Shown one piece after another: positions 11,335 through 21,240 of a stretch of 64,000 nucleotides of DNA (the first letter of the stretch is position 1; each line of letters begins with the position of its first letter). The DNA is from Parietichytrium sp. I65-24A. Its lineage: Eukaryota; Sar; Bigyra; Thraustochytrida; Thraustochytriidae. Made by a program: the position numbers and the translations under genes. Below the pieces are notes generated by a model. The model made no database searches, was not told where the DNA came from, and saw only the letters and a program-made list of their open reading frames with translations. The stretch covers positions 286,304 through 350,303 of the forward strand of contig BLSF01000047.1 in the NCBI GenBank assembly GCA_012862575.1, written 5' to 3'.

Positions 11335-13197
11335 CTTCTCCCAAGCGCACAATTCCTCTCACTTAACTTAATTAACACTCACTGTGTAATAGCTCAACTA
11401 TGTAATACCTGCTCATAGGACCAACCTCCCCCTCCATTTCCACATATTTCAACCCAAAAGTCGGCCTCACTATTCACGGCAATTATGGGTAGAAGGAAGG
11501 AGGTTTGTGAAACGCGCCGTCAATAGTTTAGTCTATACGCATTACCAATTACCTGATACCGTTAAGCTTAGTATTGTAAAACTGACTATGCGTTAAGCTA
11601 TCGCTCAGGTCCTATTGCGGTCCCAAGGGTTATGGGTAGACGCGAGGAAGGTACCTGTTAGCATTTGATCATAATAAATAGTAGTACTGGGGTGGGGTAT
11701 CTGGCCCTATGAAGAGACTATCCGATGGTGAGAATTGAACCAGTCGAGTAAGTGCGGCTATGGTAAATGGTAAGAACGGTCCCGAAGGAAAGGGAAGAAT
11801 GCGAAACGCGGTGGAATAAGGAAAGCCATGAGCGGGAGAAGGAAAGGTATGGATTGCAAAACGCATCAGGAAAGGGAAGAACGATTGTCTTCTGCTTCGT
11901 TGTGTTGTTTTCTTTTGTTTTATACCTTCCCTCTCCCTCCCTCTCTCTCTCTCTCTCTTCTCTCTCTCAGGGACTCTGTCTCTCTCTCTCTCTCTGTCTT
12001 AAATGGAATAAAATTTATTCAAAACGATGCATTTTTACTTATTGAGAAAAAGAGAAAAATTGTGAGCTTATCGAATTCCAGCTCTTCGTTTTTCACTTTT
12101 CATTCTTCATTCGATGAACACGACACCTGGAAATGGAAATGCATTTGAACAGTTCGATCTGACTCTCTGAGCCAAGTTGGTGGCAGTGAGTTCTGAGTTC
12201 ACGTATACGTATACGTAGGGGCGCGAGAGGTAGCTGAGTGTGAGCCTGAAGAGACTTTGCTGGATCACAAGTGGACCAAGTATTCGAGCACAGATCAAAA
12301 GAAGCGAGTCACCTCAATCAAAAGAATGAAATGAAATGTCATCAAGTCATCATAATTTCATCTTGTCTTACTACACTCAACCAAAGTCAATTGTATTGTA
12401 TATATAAGAAAGGAAACGGCGTGACTTCCCTTGCACGTCGCGGCTTGTGCTGGAGCCTGTGAGTGAAACCTTGATGATGAGTGAAGCATACAAAACGAAA
12501 CTGCAATTCGACACGCGGACTTGCCCTTTTTCCCAAAGTTATTTCTTTCTTTTGATGATGATTATGACTGACTTGTGAGAACAAAGTGGAAACAAGCTGG
12601 GACCCCAAGGTGAAATCGAGATCGCTCCTAACTTGAACCAGTTGCAGGCTTAGCTCCGAATCTCTCCTTCAGTCTTTTCGACGTGAGGAGGGAACACAGC
12701 CAGTCCGATGTTATACGAGCTAGTATCATCACCTCCAAAAAAGAGAATGACAGTGAAAAATTGACTGATTGATTGATTGATGATTGATTTGTTCAGTTCC
12801 AGCACTTGGCAAAAAAACTCCTGTTGCGCCCTGCTGCGCGCAACTCGCACCCGTGCAAATACACGGAGTAAGTGAGCGAGTGGGTGGGTGGTCACTCAAA
12901 ATAAGTAAGTCTAACCTGGGTCGCACAGCCAGTTCAACCCTGCATCCGCCGTCCAGCATACATCGAAGGACTACGAAGTCAATACAGGAAACCGGAGGAG
13001 GAAAGATACACAAGTTAGATAGCGACCGTCACAAGAGGAGCAAAAATGCTTTGAACGTGTGCGTCGGACAATACAGACAATACGACATGATGAAGTGCAG
13101 CTCCTTCTCCTTTCCCTCGTTTGTTCTCTCGTTCTGCTCTTCCATTTGGAGGCCAGAATTCGGATTTGCACTTTTCAATCAAGAAGACAACAACGCG

Positions 13198-13227
13198 AAG
13201 AAGAAGAAGAAGAAGAAGAAGAAGAAG
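13198..13227. repeat. GAA/AAG trinucleotide repeat
   Basis: About ten GAA units without interruption; explains the poly-Lys and poly-Glu stretches in overlapping spurious frames. Confidence 0.9.
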
Positions 13228-13776
13228 GAAAGGTCTCGCACGAGGAATGGCCGCGAGGCACTTATCCACCCACTCTTGACCCAAAGTTGACGAAATTATA
13301 AGCCAACTGCAACTAATCTCTCGTCTTTTCAAGAACTCCTTATACTTGGTAGAAAATTTTGGGTGAGTTTTTTTTTGGTTTTGGGGGGGCGGCGATTTTA
13401 GAGCCCGCCAAACAAAATGACTCAAAGTTTAGTGCAGTGCATAGTTTGATTAACAGTAAAGCTGCTCCTCATTCAGTAGCACAGAGTATGGGATCGATTA
13501 TTCCTTTTGATAGTTATTATTGTAAGTGAAACAAGAGCCGGAAATTGAGTCCCTTTCATGATGCGCGCGGACTCACATTCAAGAGGGCACGTACTTGGTA
13601 GATGGGGGCACGTGGCCCTCTCGAGATCAGCAAGGTGGAGAGCGATCATGCTTGTGGCGGGGAGAGGCGTCGACGTCGATGGACAATGGACAATGGAAAA
13701 TGGTTAGTGGTCAATGGTCAATGGTCAATAGTCAATGGATTGCAAAAGGGACAAAACAAAGAAGACAGAGGCAAGA

Positions 13777-13832
13777 GACAAAAGACAAAAGACAAAAGAC
13801 AAAAGACAAAAGACAAAAGACAAAAGACAAAA
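13777..13832. repeat. 7-bp minisatellite (GACAAAA)x8
   Basis: Eight exact head-to-tail copies of GACAAAA, preceded by degenerate CAATGG-type repeats (about 13680-13740). The 7-bp unit is not a multiple of 3, so it cycles through all frames without stops. Confidence 0.95.
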
Positions 13833-14627
13833 GACAGAACGGTTGTCTACAGCGACGAATTCAAAAAGAGTCGAGAGAGTCGAGAATCAATTGAACTTGT
13901 CTATTTATTTCTCTGCACGAAATCGTTCATTTCTCTTTTAGTTAAGAGTTAGGACTTGGATAGAAAGGCAAAGAAGCTTAGGTGAACTATCTGCCGTATC
14001 GATACACTGTTATCTTACCTCTACTCAATCTCTACTCATCGCACACCCACTGCGCTCCCGCTCTTTCCGAATTTATTTGACAGGTAACACAGGTAGTACC
14101 GGTAAGATTATTTTTTTTAACAGTCAAAGAAATCATCAGAAGAAAAGAAAAAAGTCAAGTCTCTTTGTGATACCACCAAAGTGATAAATGAGTCGCCCAA
14201 ACTCGCAAGACTCGTGCACTCGTGACTTTCAGTTGAAGAGCATGTTCCAAGTCCAGCTGTTTCGAGCCCCCAAAGCTACCAACATTGTCCAAAATTCCAC
14301 TGTCCTGACTGGAGTGTGGGAAATTGGGTGCGTGGAAAGATTCGAATCGCAAGGCAATGCTCTCGGTAGCTTATGGCTTCCGACGGAGACGGATGATTGA
14401 TAATTGGTCCCGTCAGGAAGAGAAAGAGAAGCGTCGCCGAGGGGAAAAGGAAAAAGGAAAGGCTTTTGGAGAGGGAGGAGGGGATAGGGGGAGGGGTGGG
14501 CAAGAAGATCCAGTCGAGAGGAGCCGTTAAACCTTTCGGATCCGTCTGAGTCCGAGTCAACCTTGAACACACACTTGTTGTGGTCAGCAGCTCCGACTCC
14601 GCAAAAAATTTCGAGCAAAAGAGAGAA

Positions 14628-15629
14628 CTAGCCCGCTGTGGTGTCCAGGTGCTGCTCAGGCTTTTCCAAAAATGAAAACGCCAACGCGTCGCCCAGTGAA
14701 CGCGGGTACAAAGTAGGGTCCCGATAACGCGACGTCCGAGAAACGAACATCTGTGTGGCCACTCGCAGGAAAAAGTCCACGAGCCCAATCAGGTGGAGGT
14801 TGAATGGCTCAATCTCAAAGGCGCACCGGAAAAAGTGCGCCGCTTGCGCAAGCGTCGCGGAGTCCGGGGAGATGATGCGAAGCTCTGAAGCATGTTTATT
14901 GAGACTCTCTGTGTCAGAGTGCTTGGATCTGTCGGACACATTGGACACCTCGGACTTGTTGTCCGTCAGGCCGTCAGGGTAGCCCGAGTCCGTAGAATGC
15001 ATGACGCGATTGCGAGTAGAGCTCCAGTATTTCTCCACCCCTTGCCACACGCACAGGCAAAGGCCAGCCTTAAAGTACACGATGGCCCAGTTGGGAAACC
15101 TGCGAACAAGGTCGATCGCAATCCTCAACGCCGAAGACCATCGCTCCTTCACCATGCTTGCTTCCAGCGCCTCATACATCTTGACCGCGTACTCAATCTC
15201 GTCGCCTGTAAGTGCTTGACCATTCACATTCACGACCCGCTGCAGAGACTTGACCAGCTCCACGCGCTCCAGCGGCCCAGTCCACGTCCAGAACGGCTCT
15301 TCGTGCTCGCGCGTCACCTTGATTGTAGGCGGCCGCCACAGATCCGGCCGACCAGTCGCGCCTGCGAACGTCTTCGGAGTCTCCGTCTGGAACAGGTCAA
15401 ACTGCCCCTCCGGCCGCTCGTGAAGCCCATTCTGGGCGTCGTGCTGATCCTGCAGCTGGAACTCCTCAGGCTCCGGGTCGCCCTTCTTCACCTTGCGCTG
15501 CGCTTTCGCGCGAAGCCTGTCGCGCTTCTTGTCCTCCGGCTCGCGATGCAGCACGTTCAGAATCTCCCGCATGCGCAGCACCTTGTCCGGCACATCAGCT
15601 TTCCAGCGCGTGTCGAATCCTTCCGACAT
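14628..15629 (-). CDS. Conserved-looking hypothetical protein with TPR-like helices
   Basis: 333 residues, intronless, ATG with G at -3. I do not recognise the family. Residues about 15-60 are strongly basic and helical. The middle (about 125-215) reads as amphipathic helices: EIEYAVKMYEAL, then SALRIAIDLVRRFPNWAIVYFKAGLCLC, which resembles one or two tetratricopeptide-type helical hairpins. After a polar insert (about residues 215-260, Asp/Ser-rich) a second helical pair follows: AQAAHFFRCAFEIEPFNLHLIGLVDFFLRVATQMFV. TPR-like helices usually mediate protein-protein contacts. No signal peptide or membrane segment is evident. The 445-codon plus-strand frame overlapping it (14892-16229) is a shadow that extends into microsatellites. 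Confidence 0.75.
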   Translation of the reverse strand: MSEGFDTRWKADVPDKVLRMREILNVLHREPEDKKRDRLRAKAQRKVKKGDPEPEEFQLQDQHDAQNGLHERPEGQFDLFQTETPKTFAGATGRPDLWRPPTIKVTREHEEPFWTWTGPLERVELVKSLQRVVNVNGQALTGDEIEYAVKMYEALEASMVKERWSSALRIAIDLVRRFPNWAIVYFKAGLCLCVWQGVEKYWSSTRNRVMHSTDSGYPDGLTDNKSEVSNVSDRSKHSDTESLNKHASELRIISPDSATLAQAAHFFRCAFEIEPFNLHLIGLVDFFLRVATQMFVSRTSRYRDPTLYPRSLGDALAFSFLEKPEQHLDTTAG

Positions 15630-16989
15630 TCTGCTTCACAAGCGTTGCTGCGCCAAGCTCAAACGAACGCAAACTACTTTAAGAAACCCACACAATGTCA
15701 GTCCAATCAGTCTAAAGCGTCCAAGAGTTTCCAGCTTTGGCTCTCCCAACCGCAGAGATTCCAAGATCATCCAAGGATTCCAACAACAAAATCCAAAGCC
15801 AAAGTCAAAGCCCCGATTCCACAATCTCAAAACTTCAACTCGCTGCAGCTTCCTCCAAACAGCAGCAGCAGCACTGAGTCGTTCGTCGAGCACAACAACC
15901 ATGCAAATCTTCCTCTCACTCAACTACAAACATCAAAAGTCTCCCAAGTCTCCACAGTCCGACAACACCTGGGCAACTTTGAAGCTATCCTTTTCCTCTT
16001 TGTCTTCCTCTCTCTCTCTCTCTCTCTCTCTTTCTGTATGCATGTATGTATGTATGAATGCATGCACGTATGTATGCACGTATGCATGTATGCACGTATG
16101 TATGTATGTATGTATGTATGTTTCTTGTGCGACTCTCCTTCTCAACTTCGACAAGTGGTCTTCAAAACAGCAAAAGCTCTATATCTTCTTTCTCTCTCTA
16201 TCTCTCTCTGTCTTTTCTTACTTACTTGACACTTTTTTATTATCTCCCACCGACGAATTTATCTCCACTTATCGTGCACTGTCCGCGCGCTAATGATTAT
16301 CGTAGAAGATACTCTAAGAGGGAGCCCCAGCGCGTATGTTGACTGCTTTTTCCTCTCCCGCTGTGGTCCTCGCTCGCAATAGAAGATGGCTACTGGATAC
16401 TGTAGTACTGCCGGGGACTTGGGCGTAGTGGGATAGATAGGTTTTGTGATAGTGTAAGCTGGTGAGGCTGAGAGAATCGTTCGTTGATCTCTAGGGATGG
16501 AGTGTGGTAGTGGTAACAATGGATAGTGAATGCCATAGATGGATGGTATACTGCGCTATAAAGCTCATGTCACTTTGTATGGGATGTTCAGAACATGAAT
16601 GAAAAGAATGAAAACAAGATCCAATACATCTTTTTTGAATTTAGAATCTAGAATTTTAAGAAGTTTAGAAGATTTTTTCTCTTTGTCCTACGTTTTGCAA
16701 AATTCCACAAACGTATCTCACAAACGTTTATTATGCAATGCAAAGTCGACCTCTGGAAATTTCAACTCAACCGAAAAGCCGGGCATATCTCGATAAGAGA
16801 AGATGATGACTTGATGAGAGAACAAGACTCTGACGGGCGGGGTGGTTTTTCCACAGCAGATCTGTACGACACAAGAAGCGTGGTGACAAAGAAGAAGAAG
16901 AAGTAACTAAAAGTTGAAGAAGAAATTGATGATGATGATGATGATGATAAAAATAACTTGCTGGGATCTTAACAACGAAAAAAAGTGGT
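15630..16989. other. Intergenic with CT and ATGT microsatellites
   Basis: Upstream region of the hypothetical gene ending at 15629 and 3' flank of the adenylate-kinase-like gene. It contains a CT tract (about 16007-16032), ATGT/GCATGT repeats (16034-16121), another CT tract (about 16190-16212) and ATG repeats at 16929-16950. Nothing gene-like is seen. Confidence 0.65.
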
Positions 16990-19900
16990 CTACTCCTCCT
17001 CCTCCGCCTCCTTTGCTTCGGCCTTGGCTGCCGCTTTTCTTGCTGCCTCAAGGCGCTCGTTTCTCTCTGCAGCAGTCTCCAAGCGCAACAAGGTAGAAAA
17101 GACGTACTCGTACCACTCGGCCTTCGACACCGCGGTCTGGTCGGAAGTCCAGAACTCCCTTGGGTCCTCCTCCCGCTGCCACTCCACCATTTTGGACACG
17201 ATCTCTTCAAGAGTGGTCTGGAACTCAGAACCATTCTTCCCAAGCTTCTCCCAAAACTCTTCAGCGCTTGACTCCTCGGATCTTGCAGGGTCGTACTTGT
17301 CCAACACTGCCTGAAAGTCTGCTTCCGGAGACCCGTCGTTTGGTTCCCAGTGGTCGCGCGCGTCCCGGCTAGCGCGCTCGTCCTCAAGAGTCTGGATGGC
17401 CGATCTCGCGCTGTCATTGATTTCGCCCGACTCTAGTTTGGCATCCATGGCCTGATACCTTCCGAGCGACTTGAACAGCTCCACCACTTTCTTATTGGAA
17501 GAAGTGTCCAAGACAGAGGGGGTTGGTGCCTGGCTCTCTCCCGCCTCGCTTGAAGCCTCCGAGCCTGTGTTGAGGTGCAAGCACAGATTGACGAATCCAA
17601 CTTGCTTCTCCAGCGCAAAGAGCTGGTCATGAACGAATGGGAACGCGTCTCCAAACACGCTCGGGTAACCATCCAAAATGAATTGCTCGGCACCGGCAGA
17701 ACGGTGGCGGTTCAAAGCCTTTTGCAAAACTGCAATTCCAGCCTCGAGAGGGACCGAGCGCTGCGCTTGCATTGACTGAGCGATCAGGCGGCCGTTGGGA
17801 GTATCCCGCTGGACTTCTGCGCGATAAATATCTGCCACCTTGACGCGGACGAGGCCAAACTGCTTTGCGAGGCTAATGCAAAGCGACCTGGTCTTCTCTG
17901 AAACTGGGGCCACCAAAGCGTAAAAGCTGGTAAAGAACTGCGCACGAAGTTTCTGCAAGGCTTCTTCAGCATTGAGCAGCGGACTGCAGCTCACCTCCAC
18001 GCATCGCGGAGAGCAACTCTTCGCAATCCGGAAGAGCTCGTCCTGTGCGCCTTCGATATCCTTGGTCATCTGAGCGAGTGTCTCTTCGTCGGCCTCTTCT
18101 TCTCCTGTGCTCAGAACTGCCTTCGCAATGTCCTCTGCAGGCTGTCGGAGCACAACAACTCTAGTGGGTTGCATGGTGGATGCGATAAAATCCCTCTCTT
18201 CATCGCAGTTCACCACAAGCACCCCGCGCACGTTGTACCCGGACTCCACTGCGCGGGTGACCAGCATCTTCTTCGCATTGTTGAGCACAGAAGCTGTAAT
18301 CTCCACATCAGAAGACTTTGCCGCTTCTGAGGCTGCTTTCATGATTTTGCCCTCCCAAGTTCCTGCGTACTGTGGAAGCTTTGCCAAGGCAGCCTTCATG
18401 TCGAGAATCTTGAGGCTCTGCTCTGCTGCAAAGCGCTCCAAGACCTGGGTGCTAACGGCGCCGGAGCCCAGGCATGCGATGATCTTTGGCTTGAGAATAT
18501 CGTCCACAGATACGTTCTTGCGAATCTTGCCGTCCAGAGCAAGCTGCTCGATGACCTCTGTGTTTGCGGAGTTGAGCGTTTCATCACTGTAGACGACTGC
18601 GAACGGAAGACTGCCAATGGCCTCGAATAGCTCGTGAGCCGCGTCCAAAGTGGCCGGGGTGCCCACCACGACAAATGGCTTCTTGGGGATCTTGAATCCC
18701 TGGATCTTTTCAGCGTTGACACAGATGGTCTCCGGGTTCTCACTGGCCTTGTCGGACAGAACGTAGCGAGGTCTCACTAGAAGACCGCATTCATTGACAA
18801 TCTCATCCACTGGCATGTTTCCTGCATCGACATCTGTGATGCGACCCACAGACTTCATGACGCTCACCAAGTCGGCGTATGCTCTGTCAGCGGCTGGAGT
18901 GCCAAAGCTCTTGTAGGAGCGCATGTTCACCATGTGCGAAAATGGGCACACGTGCTTCTCAAAGGCTTCACACTGCTCCAGGCTCTTCGGAAATGATGTC
19001 ACGACAAATTTTGTGGCCGGTTGCGATACAATACGCTTGTGCAACAGGTCCAAGACGATATCGTTCGGCACCTCTTGGCCGCGGGCCAGGATCTCCTGGA
19101 TGCGTCGGCCAATCGGGCTGCCAGTCTTTGCGAGGTGGCGAAGCATCGTGGTGACGTCAATGAGCTTGTAGTCCCTGTGCTCCAGGAAGGCTGCCAGCTT
19201 GGTGACCTTTGCGGTGTCCGCGCCGAGCAAAAAGGTGACCTCCGGTGACACAGCCTTAATGACTTGCTCCGACACCATGTCAGGCGTTGCGGAAGCGTCA
19301 GATACATGAACCGCGCGAACCAGCCCGCGAGATTGATAGTGGGAAATCACAGGGTAAGAGCGCTCCGAGTAGGTGGTCAGGCGCGACCGGATCGTCTCCT
19401 CGTTATCGTCCTCCCGTCCTCGCACTTTGAGACGGCCCAGAAGCACGTCCTCCGCGCACGAGGCAAATAGCACATATGCAGGAATTCCAATAGTGGCCTC
19501 GAACCGCTCAGCCTGGTCCAAGTCTCGAGGAAAACCATCCACGAGAATCACCTTCTGAGCGCTCTTCCGAATGGCCTTTTGAAGGAGTCGAGAGACAATC
19601 TCGATATCAACGAGACCTCCTTCTTGCATTGATTGCTTGATTGCCCTGCTGTCTTCAGAGTCTTTCATTACCTCGTTGCGCATGAGGTCGCCAACGCTGA
19701 TGTGTGCATAGTTGAACCTCTTCGCAATTACAGCGCATTGTGTTCCCTTGCCGGAGCCTGGTGGCCCGAGCACAAATACAACCTCCTTGGCTACATTCGA
19801 AGACCCACTCTCAGGATCGGGAAGAATCTCCGAGTCTGTGACCGGGCCAGAAGGAGGAGCAGGAGGAGCTGCGCGACTTCCCATCTGTTTTCGGCTTGCA

Positions 19901-21240
19901 AGCCACTCCTCAGCACGAGCCGCAGCTTCGCGATCTGGGTTGTTTCTCAAAAGCCACTCGCCGAGCTGGTGGACTGCATCCAAGCCTGCAGGTTTGACGC
20001 GGCACAGTTCCGTCAAGGCGCTCACCAGGACCGACTGCACCAGCTGTGCCTCCGAGCCCTCCGAGCCACGTGTCTCTGCCTTGCGAATGTATCCGCGAGC
20101 TGCAGCTCCGTCTAGTTCGCTTGCGCGGTCGAGCTGTGGAAAGACCCAGCCAAAGTCAGAAGATGTGTACACGTCCAAGTCCGCATGCTCGCTTACCAAG
20201 AGCTGGCAGGTGGACATGGCTCCCGCTTTGGCGACCACCATGGCGTAAGCGGTCTCCTCTGGGCGGCTGATAGAGAAGATCAGTTGCGAAGAAACATTCT
20301 TCTTGGCAATGATGGTGAAGCCGTACTGCCGTACCAGGCGCTCCAGAGCCAGTGCTTTGGCGGCCTCAAAGGAAACCATTAGCATCTTTTCGATTTCGAT
20401 TGCCTTGAACCAGAACTGCGTGTCGCGCGCAGCGGCCTCTGCATTTTGTGATGTGTACAGGATGGTCGCATCGAGAAGGTTGCTGATACGCTGCAGCTGC
20501 ACGTTGGCATCGCGACCCTCCACGGCCATGACAACAATGTTCTGGGCATTGCCAAGCCCTGGGTAAGCAGAGACAAGCTCAGGAGTGACCTTCTCAATGA
20601 GGGCCTCCTTAACGACGCAAATTCCGAGGGAATTGAGCTTTTGCAGACAGTTCTTCACCTCGCACGAGCCGAGAATAAGAAACGCCCTCTCCCACCGCCT
20701 AGATTGCGACGGGAAGAAGAACTCGACCTCGCGGGCTGCAACTTCAGCGTTCGCGGAAGCTCGGATGCCGTTCTTGACCCTCGAGCGCCCAAACGCGCCG
20801 CGCAGACTCCAGCTGTGCACGTCTTCGCCAAAGTTCTGTGTGTCCGTTTCGCGGGCCTCTTCCGGGTCCTCCGGCCCGAGAATCTTTTGCAGCTCCTGCA
20901 AGACGTTCTCCTTCCCAACGCGCAGCGCAATGACCGGCCCGCTCGTCAGGTACTGCACCTGCTCTTCGAGGCATTCCGTGTCGCTGAGCGCCAGATACTT
21001 GCACGCCTGGTCGCGGGTGAGCACGCACTTTTCGCTGTCCTTCACCGTAAAGCCGGCGGCCTCCAGCCTCTTGACAATCTCGGAGCTCTTGTCCCCGCTC
21101 AGCTCTTTCACAACCTGCTGCACGCTCTCCTCGTTCGTCTCCTCATCGGTCACCTTCTCTTCCACTTCCACAAGCCACTTGCGCCCCACCACCGACGGGC
21201 TCAGAAGGCACAGCGCCTCCATCTCCATCTCCATCTCCAT
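16990..21240 (-). CDS. Multidomain NDPK-like / Dpy-30 / adenylate-kinase-repeat protein
   Basis: 1,416 residues in one frame. Residues about 20-177 follow a nucleoside diphosphate kinase fold (GPVIALRVGKENVLQELQ, then LGPEDPEEARE, ending AAREVEFFFP), but the catalytic NxxHGSDS region reads NGIRASAN, so the histidine is missing. Two further NDPK-like halves lie at about 183-280 and 283-368, also without a catalytic His. Residues about 398-435 match a Dpy-30 dimerisation motif (SALTELCRVKPAG ... LGEWLLRNNP). Residues 486-664 are a full adenylate/UMP-CMP kinase domain: P-loop GPPGSGKGT (492-500), DGFPRD (568-573) and a short LID. Three more AK-like units (about 667-860, 855-1010, 1101-1225) lack the P-loop glycines or other key residues. 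The C-terminal tail is Ala/Glu/Lys-rich. NDPK, AK and Dpy-30 together are typical of axonemal proteins (NME5, AK7), so a scaffolded phosphotransfer role is inferred. The start carries (ATGGAG)n repeats. Confidence 0.85.
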   Translation of the reverse strand: MEMEMEMEALCLLSPSVVGRKWLVEVEEKVTDEETNEESVQQVVKELSGDKSSEIVKRLEAAGFTVKDSEKCVLTRDQACKYLALSDTECLEEQVQYLTSGPVIALRVGKENVLQELQKILGPEDPEEARETDTQNFGEDVHSWSLRGAFGRSRVKNGIRASANAEVAAREVEFFFPSQSRRWERAFLILGSCEVKNCLQKLNSLGICVVKEALIEKVTPELVSAYPGLGNAQNIVVMAVEGRDANVQLQRISNLLDATILYTSQNAEAAARDTQFWFKAIEIEKMLMVSFEAAKALALERLVRQYGFTIIAKKNVSSQLIFSISRPEETAYAMVVAKAGAMSTCQLLVSEHADLDVYTSSDFGWVFPQLDRASELDGAAARGYIRKAETRGSEGSEAQLVQSVLVSALTELCRVKPAGLDAVHQLGEWLLRNNPDREAAARAEEWLASRKQMGSRAAPPAPPSGPVTDSEILPDPESGSSNVAKEVVFVLGPPGSGKGTQCAVIAKRFNYAHISVGDLMRNEVMKDSEDSRAIKQSMQEGGLVDIEIVSRLLQKAIRKSAQKVILVDGFPRDLDQAERFEATIGIPAYVLFASCAEDVLLGRLKVRGREDDNEETIRSRLTTYSERSYPVISHYQSRGLVRAVHVSDASATPDMVSEQVIKAVSPEVTFLLGADTAKVTKLAAFLEHRDYKLIDVTTMLRHLAKTGSPIGRRIQEILARGQEVPNDIVLDLLHKRIVSQPATKFVVTSFPKSLEQCEAFEKHVCPFSHMVNMRSYKSFGTPAADRAYADLVSVMKSVGRITDVDAGNMPVDEIVNECGLLVRPRYVLSDKASENPETICVNAEKIQGFKIPKKPFVVVGTPATLDAAHELFEAIGSLPFAVVYSDETLNSANTEVIEQLALDGKIRKNVSVDDILKPKIIACLGSGAVSTQVLERFAAEQSLKILDMKAALAKLPQYAGTWEGKIMKAASEAAKSSDVEITASVLNNAKKMLVTRAVESGYNVRGVLVVNCDEERDFIASTMQPTRVVVLRQPAEDIAKAVLSTGEEEADEETLAQMTKDIEGAQDELFRIAKSCSPRCVEVSCSPLLNAEEALQKLRAQFFTSFYALVAPVSEKTRSLCISLAKQFGLVRVKVADIYRAEVQRDTPNGRLIAQSMQAQRSVPLEAGIAVLQKALNRHRSAGAEQFILDGYPSVFGDAFPFVHDQLFALEKQVGFVNLCLHLNTGSEASSEAGESQAPTPSVLDTSSNKKVVELFKSLGRYQAMDAKLESGEINDSARSAIQTLEDERASRDARDHWEPNDGSPEADFQAVLDKYDPARSEESSAEEFWEKLGKNGSEFQTTLEEIVSKMVEWQREEDPREFWTSDQTAVSKAEWYEYVFSTLLRLETAAERNERLEAARKAAAKAEAKEAEEEE

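Larger units (their letters stand above)
5011..14627. other. 9.6-kb gene-poor, microsatellite-rich spacer
   Basis: No frame here looks like a protein gene: the longer ones are translations of CT/GA tracts, CATT, TTTC and CTT repeats or lack any recognisable domain. Visible contents are (GATCA)4 at 5531-5550, CATT runs at 5587-5621, 6413-6438 and 6621-6642, a pyrimidine tract at about 5925-6049, GAGATGG repeats at 6740-6775, a CTT tract at 11305-11340, and the minisatellites listed separately. Palindromic GTAC motifs recur (5431-5449, 10471-10480, 11058-11070, 11148-11160). A spliced gene with short exons or a non-coding RNA could be hidden here; I cannot exclude it. Confidence 0.6.

Noticed and set aside
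12784-13290. 168-codon plus-strand frame
   Set aside because: Starts with a mixed-composition stretch and ends in a poly-Lys from the AAG repeat; no domain and no conserved look.
13777-13832. Regular repeat considered as a CRISPR-like array
   Set aside because: Units are contiguous 7-mers without spacers in a eukaryotic genome; a plain minisatellite.
14892-16229. 445-codon plus-strand frame
   Set aside because: Antisense to the TPR-like gene and then runs into CT and ATGT microsatellites that lack stops; it is not protein-like.
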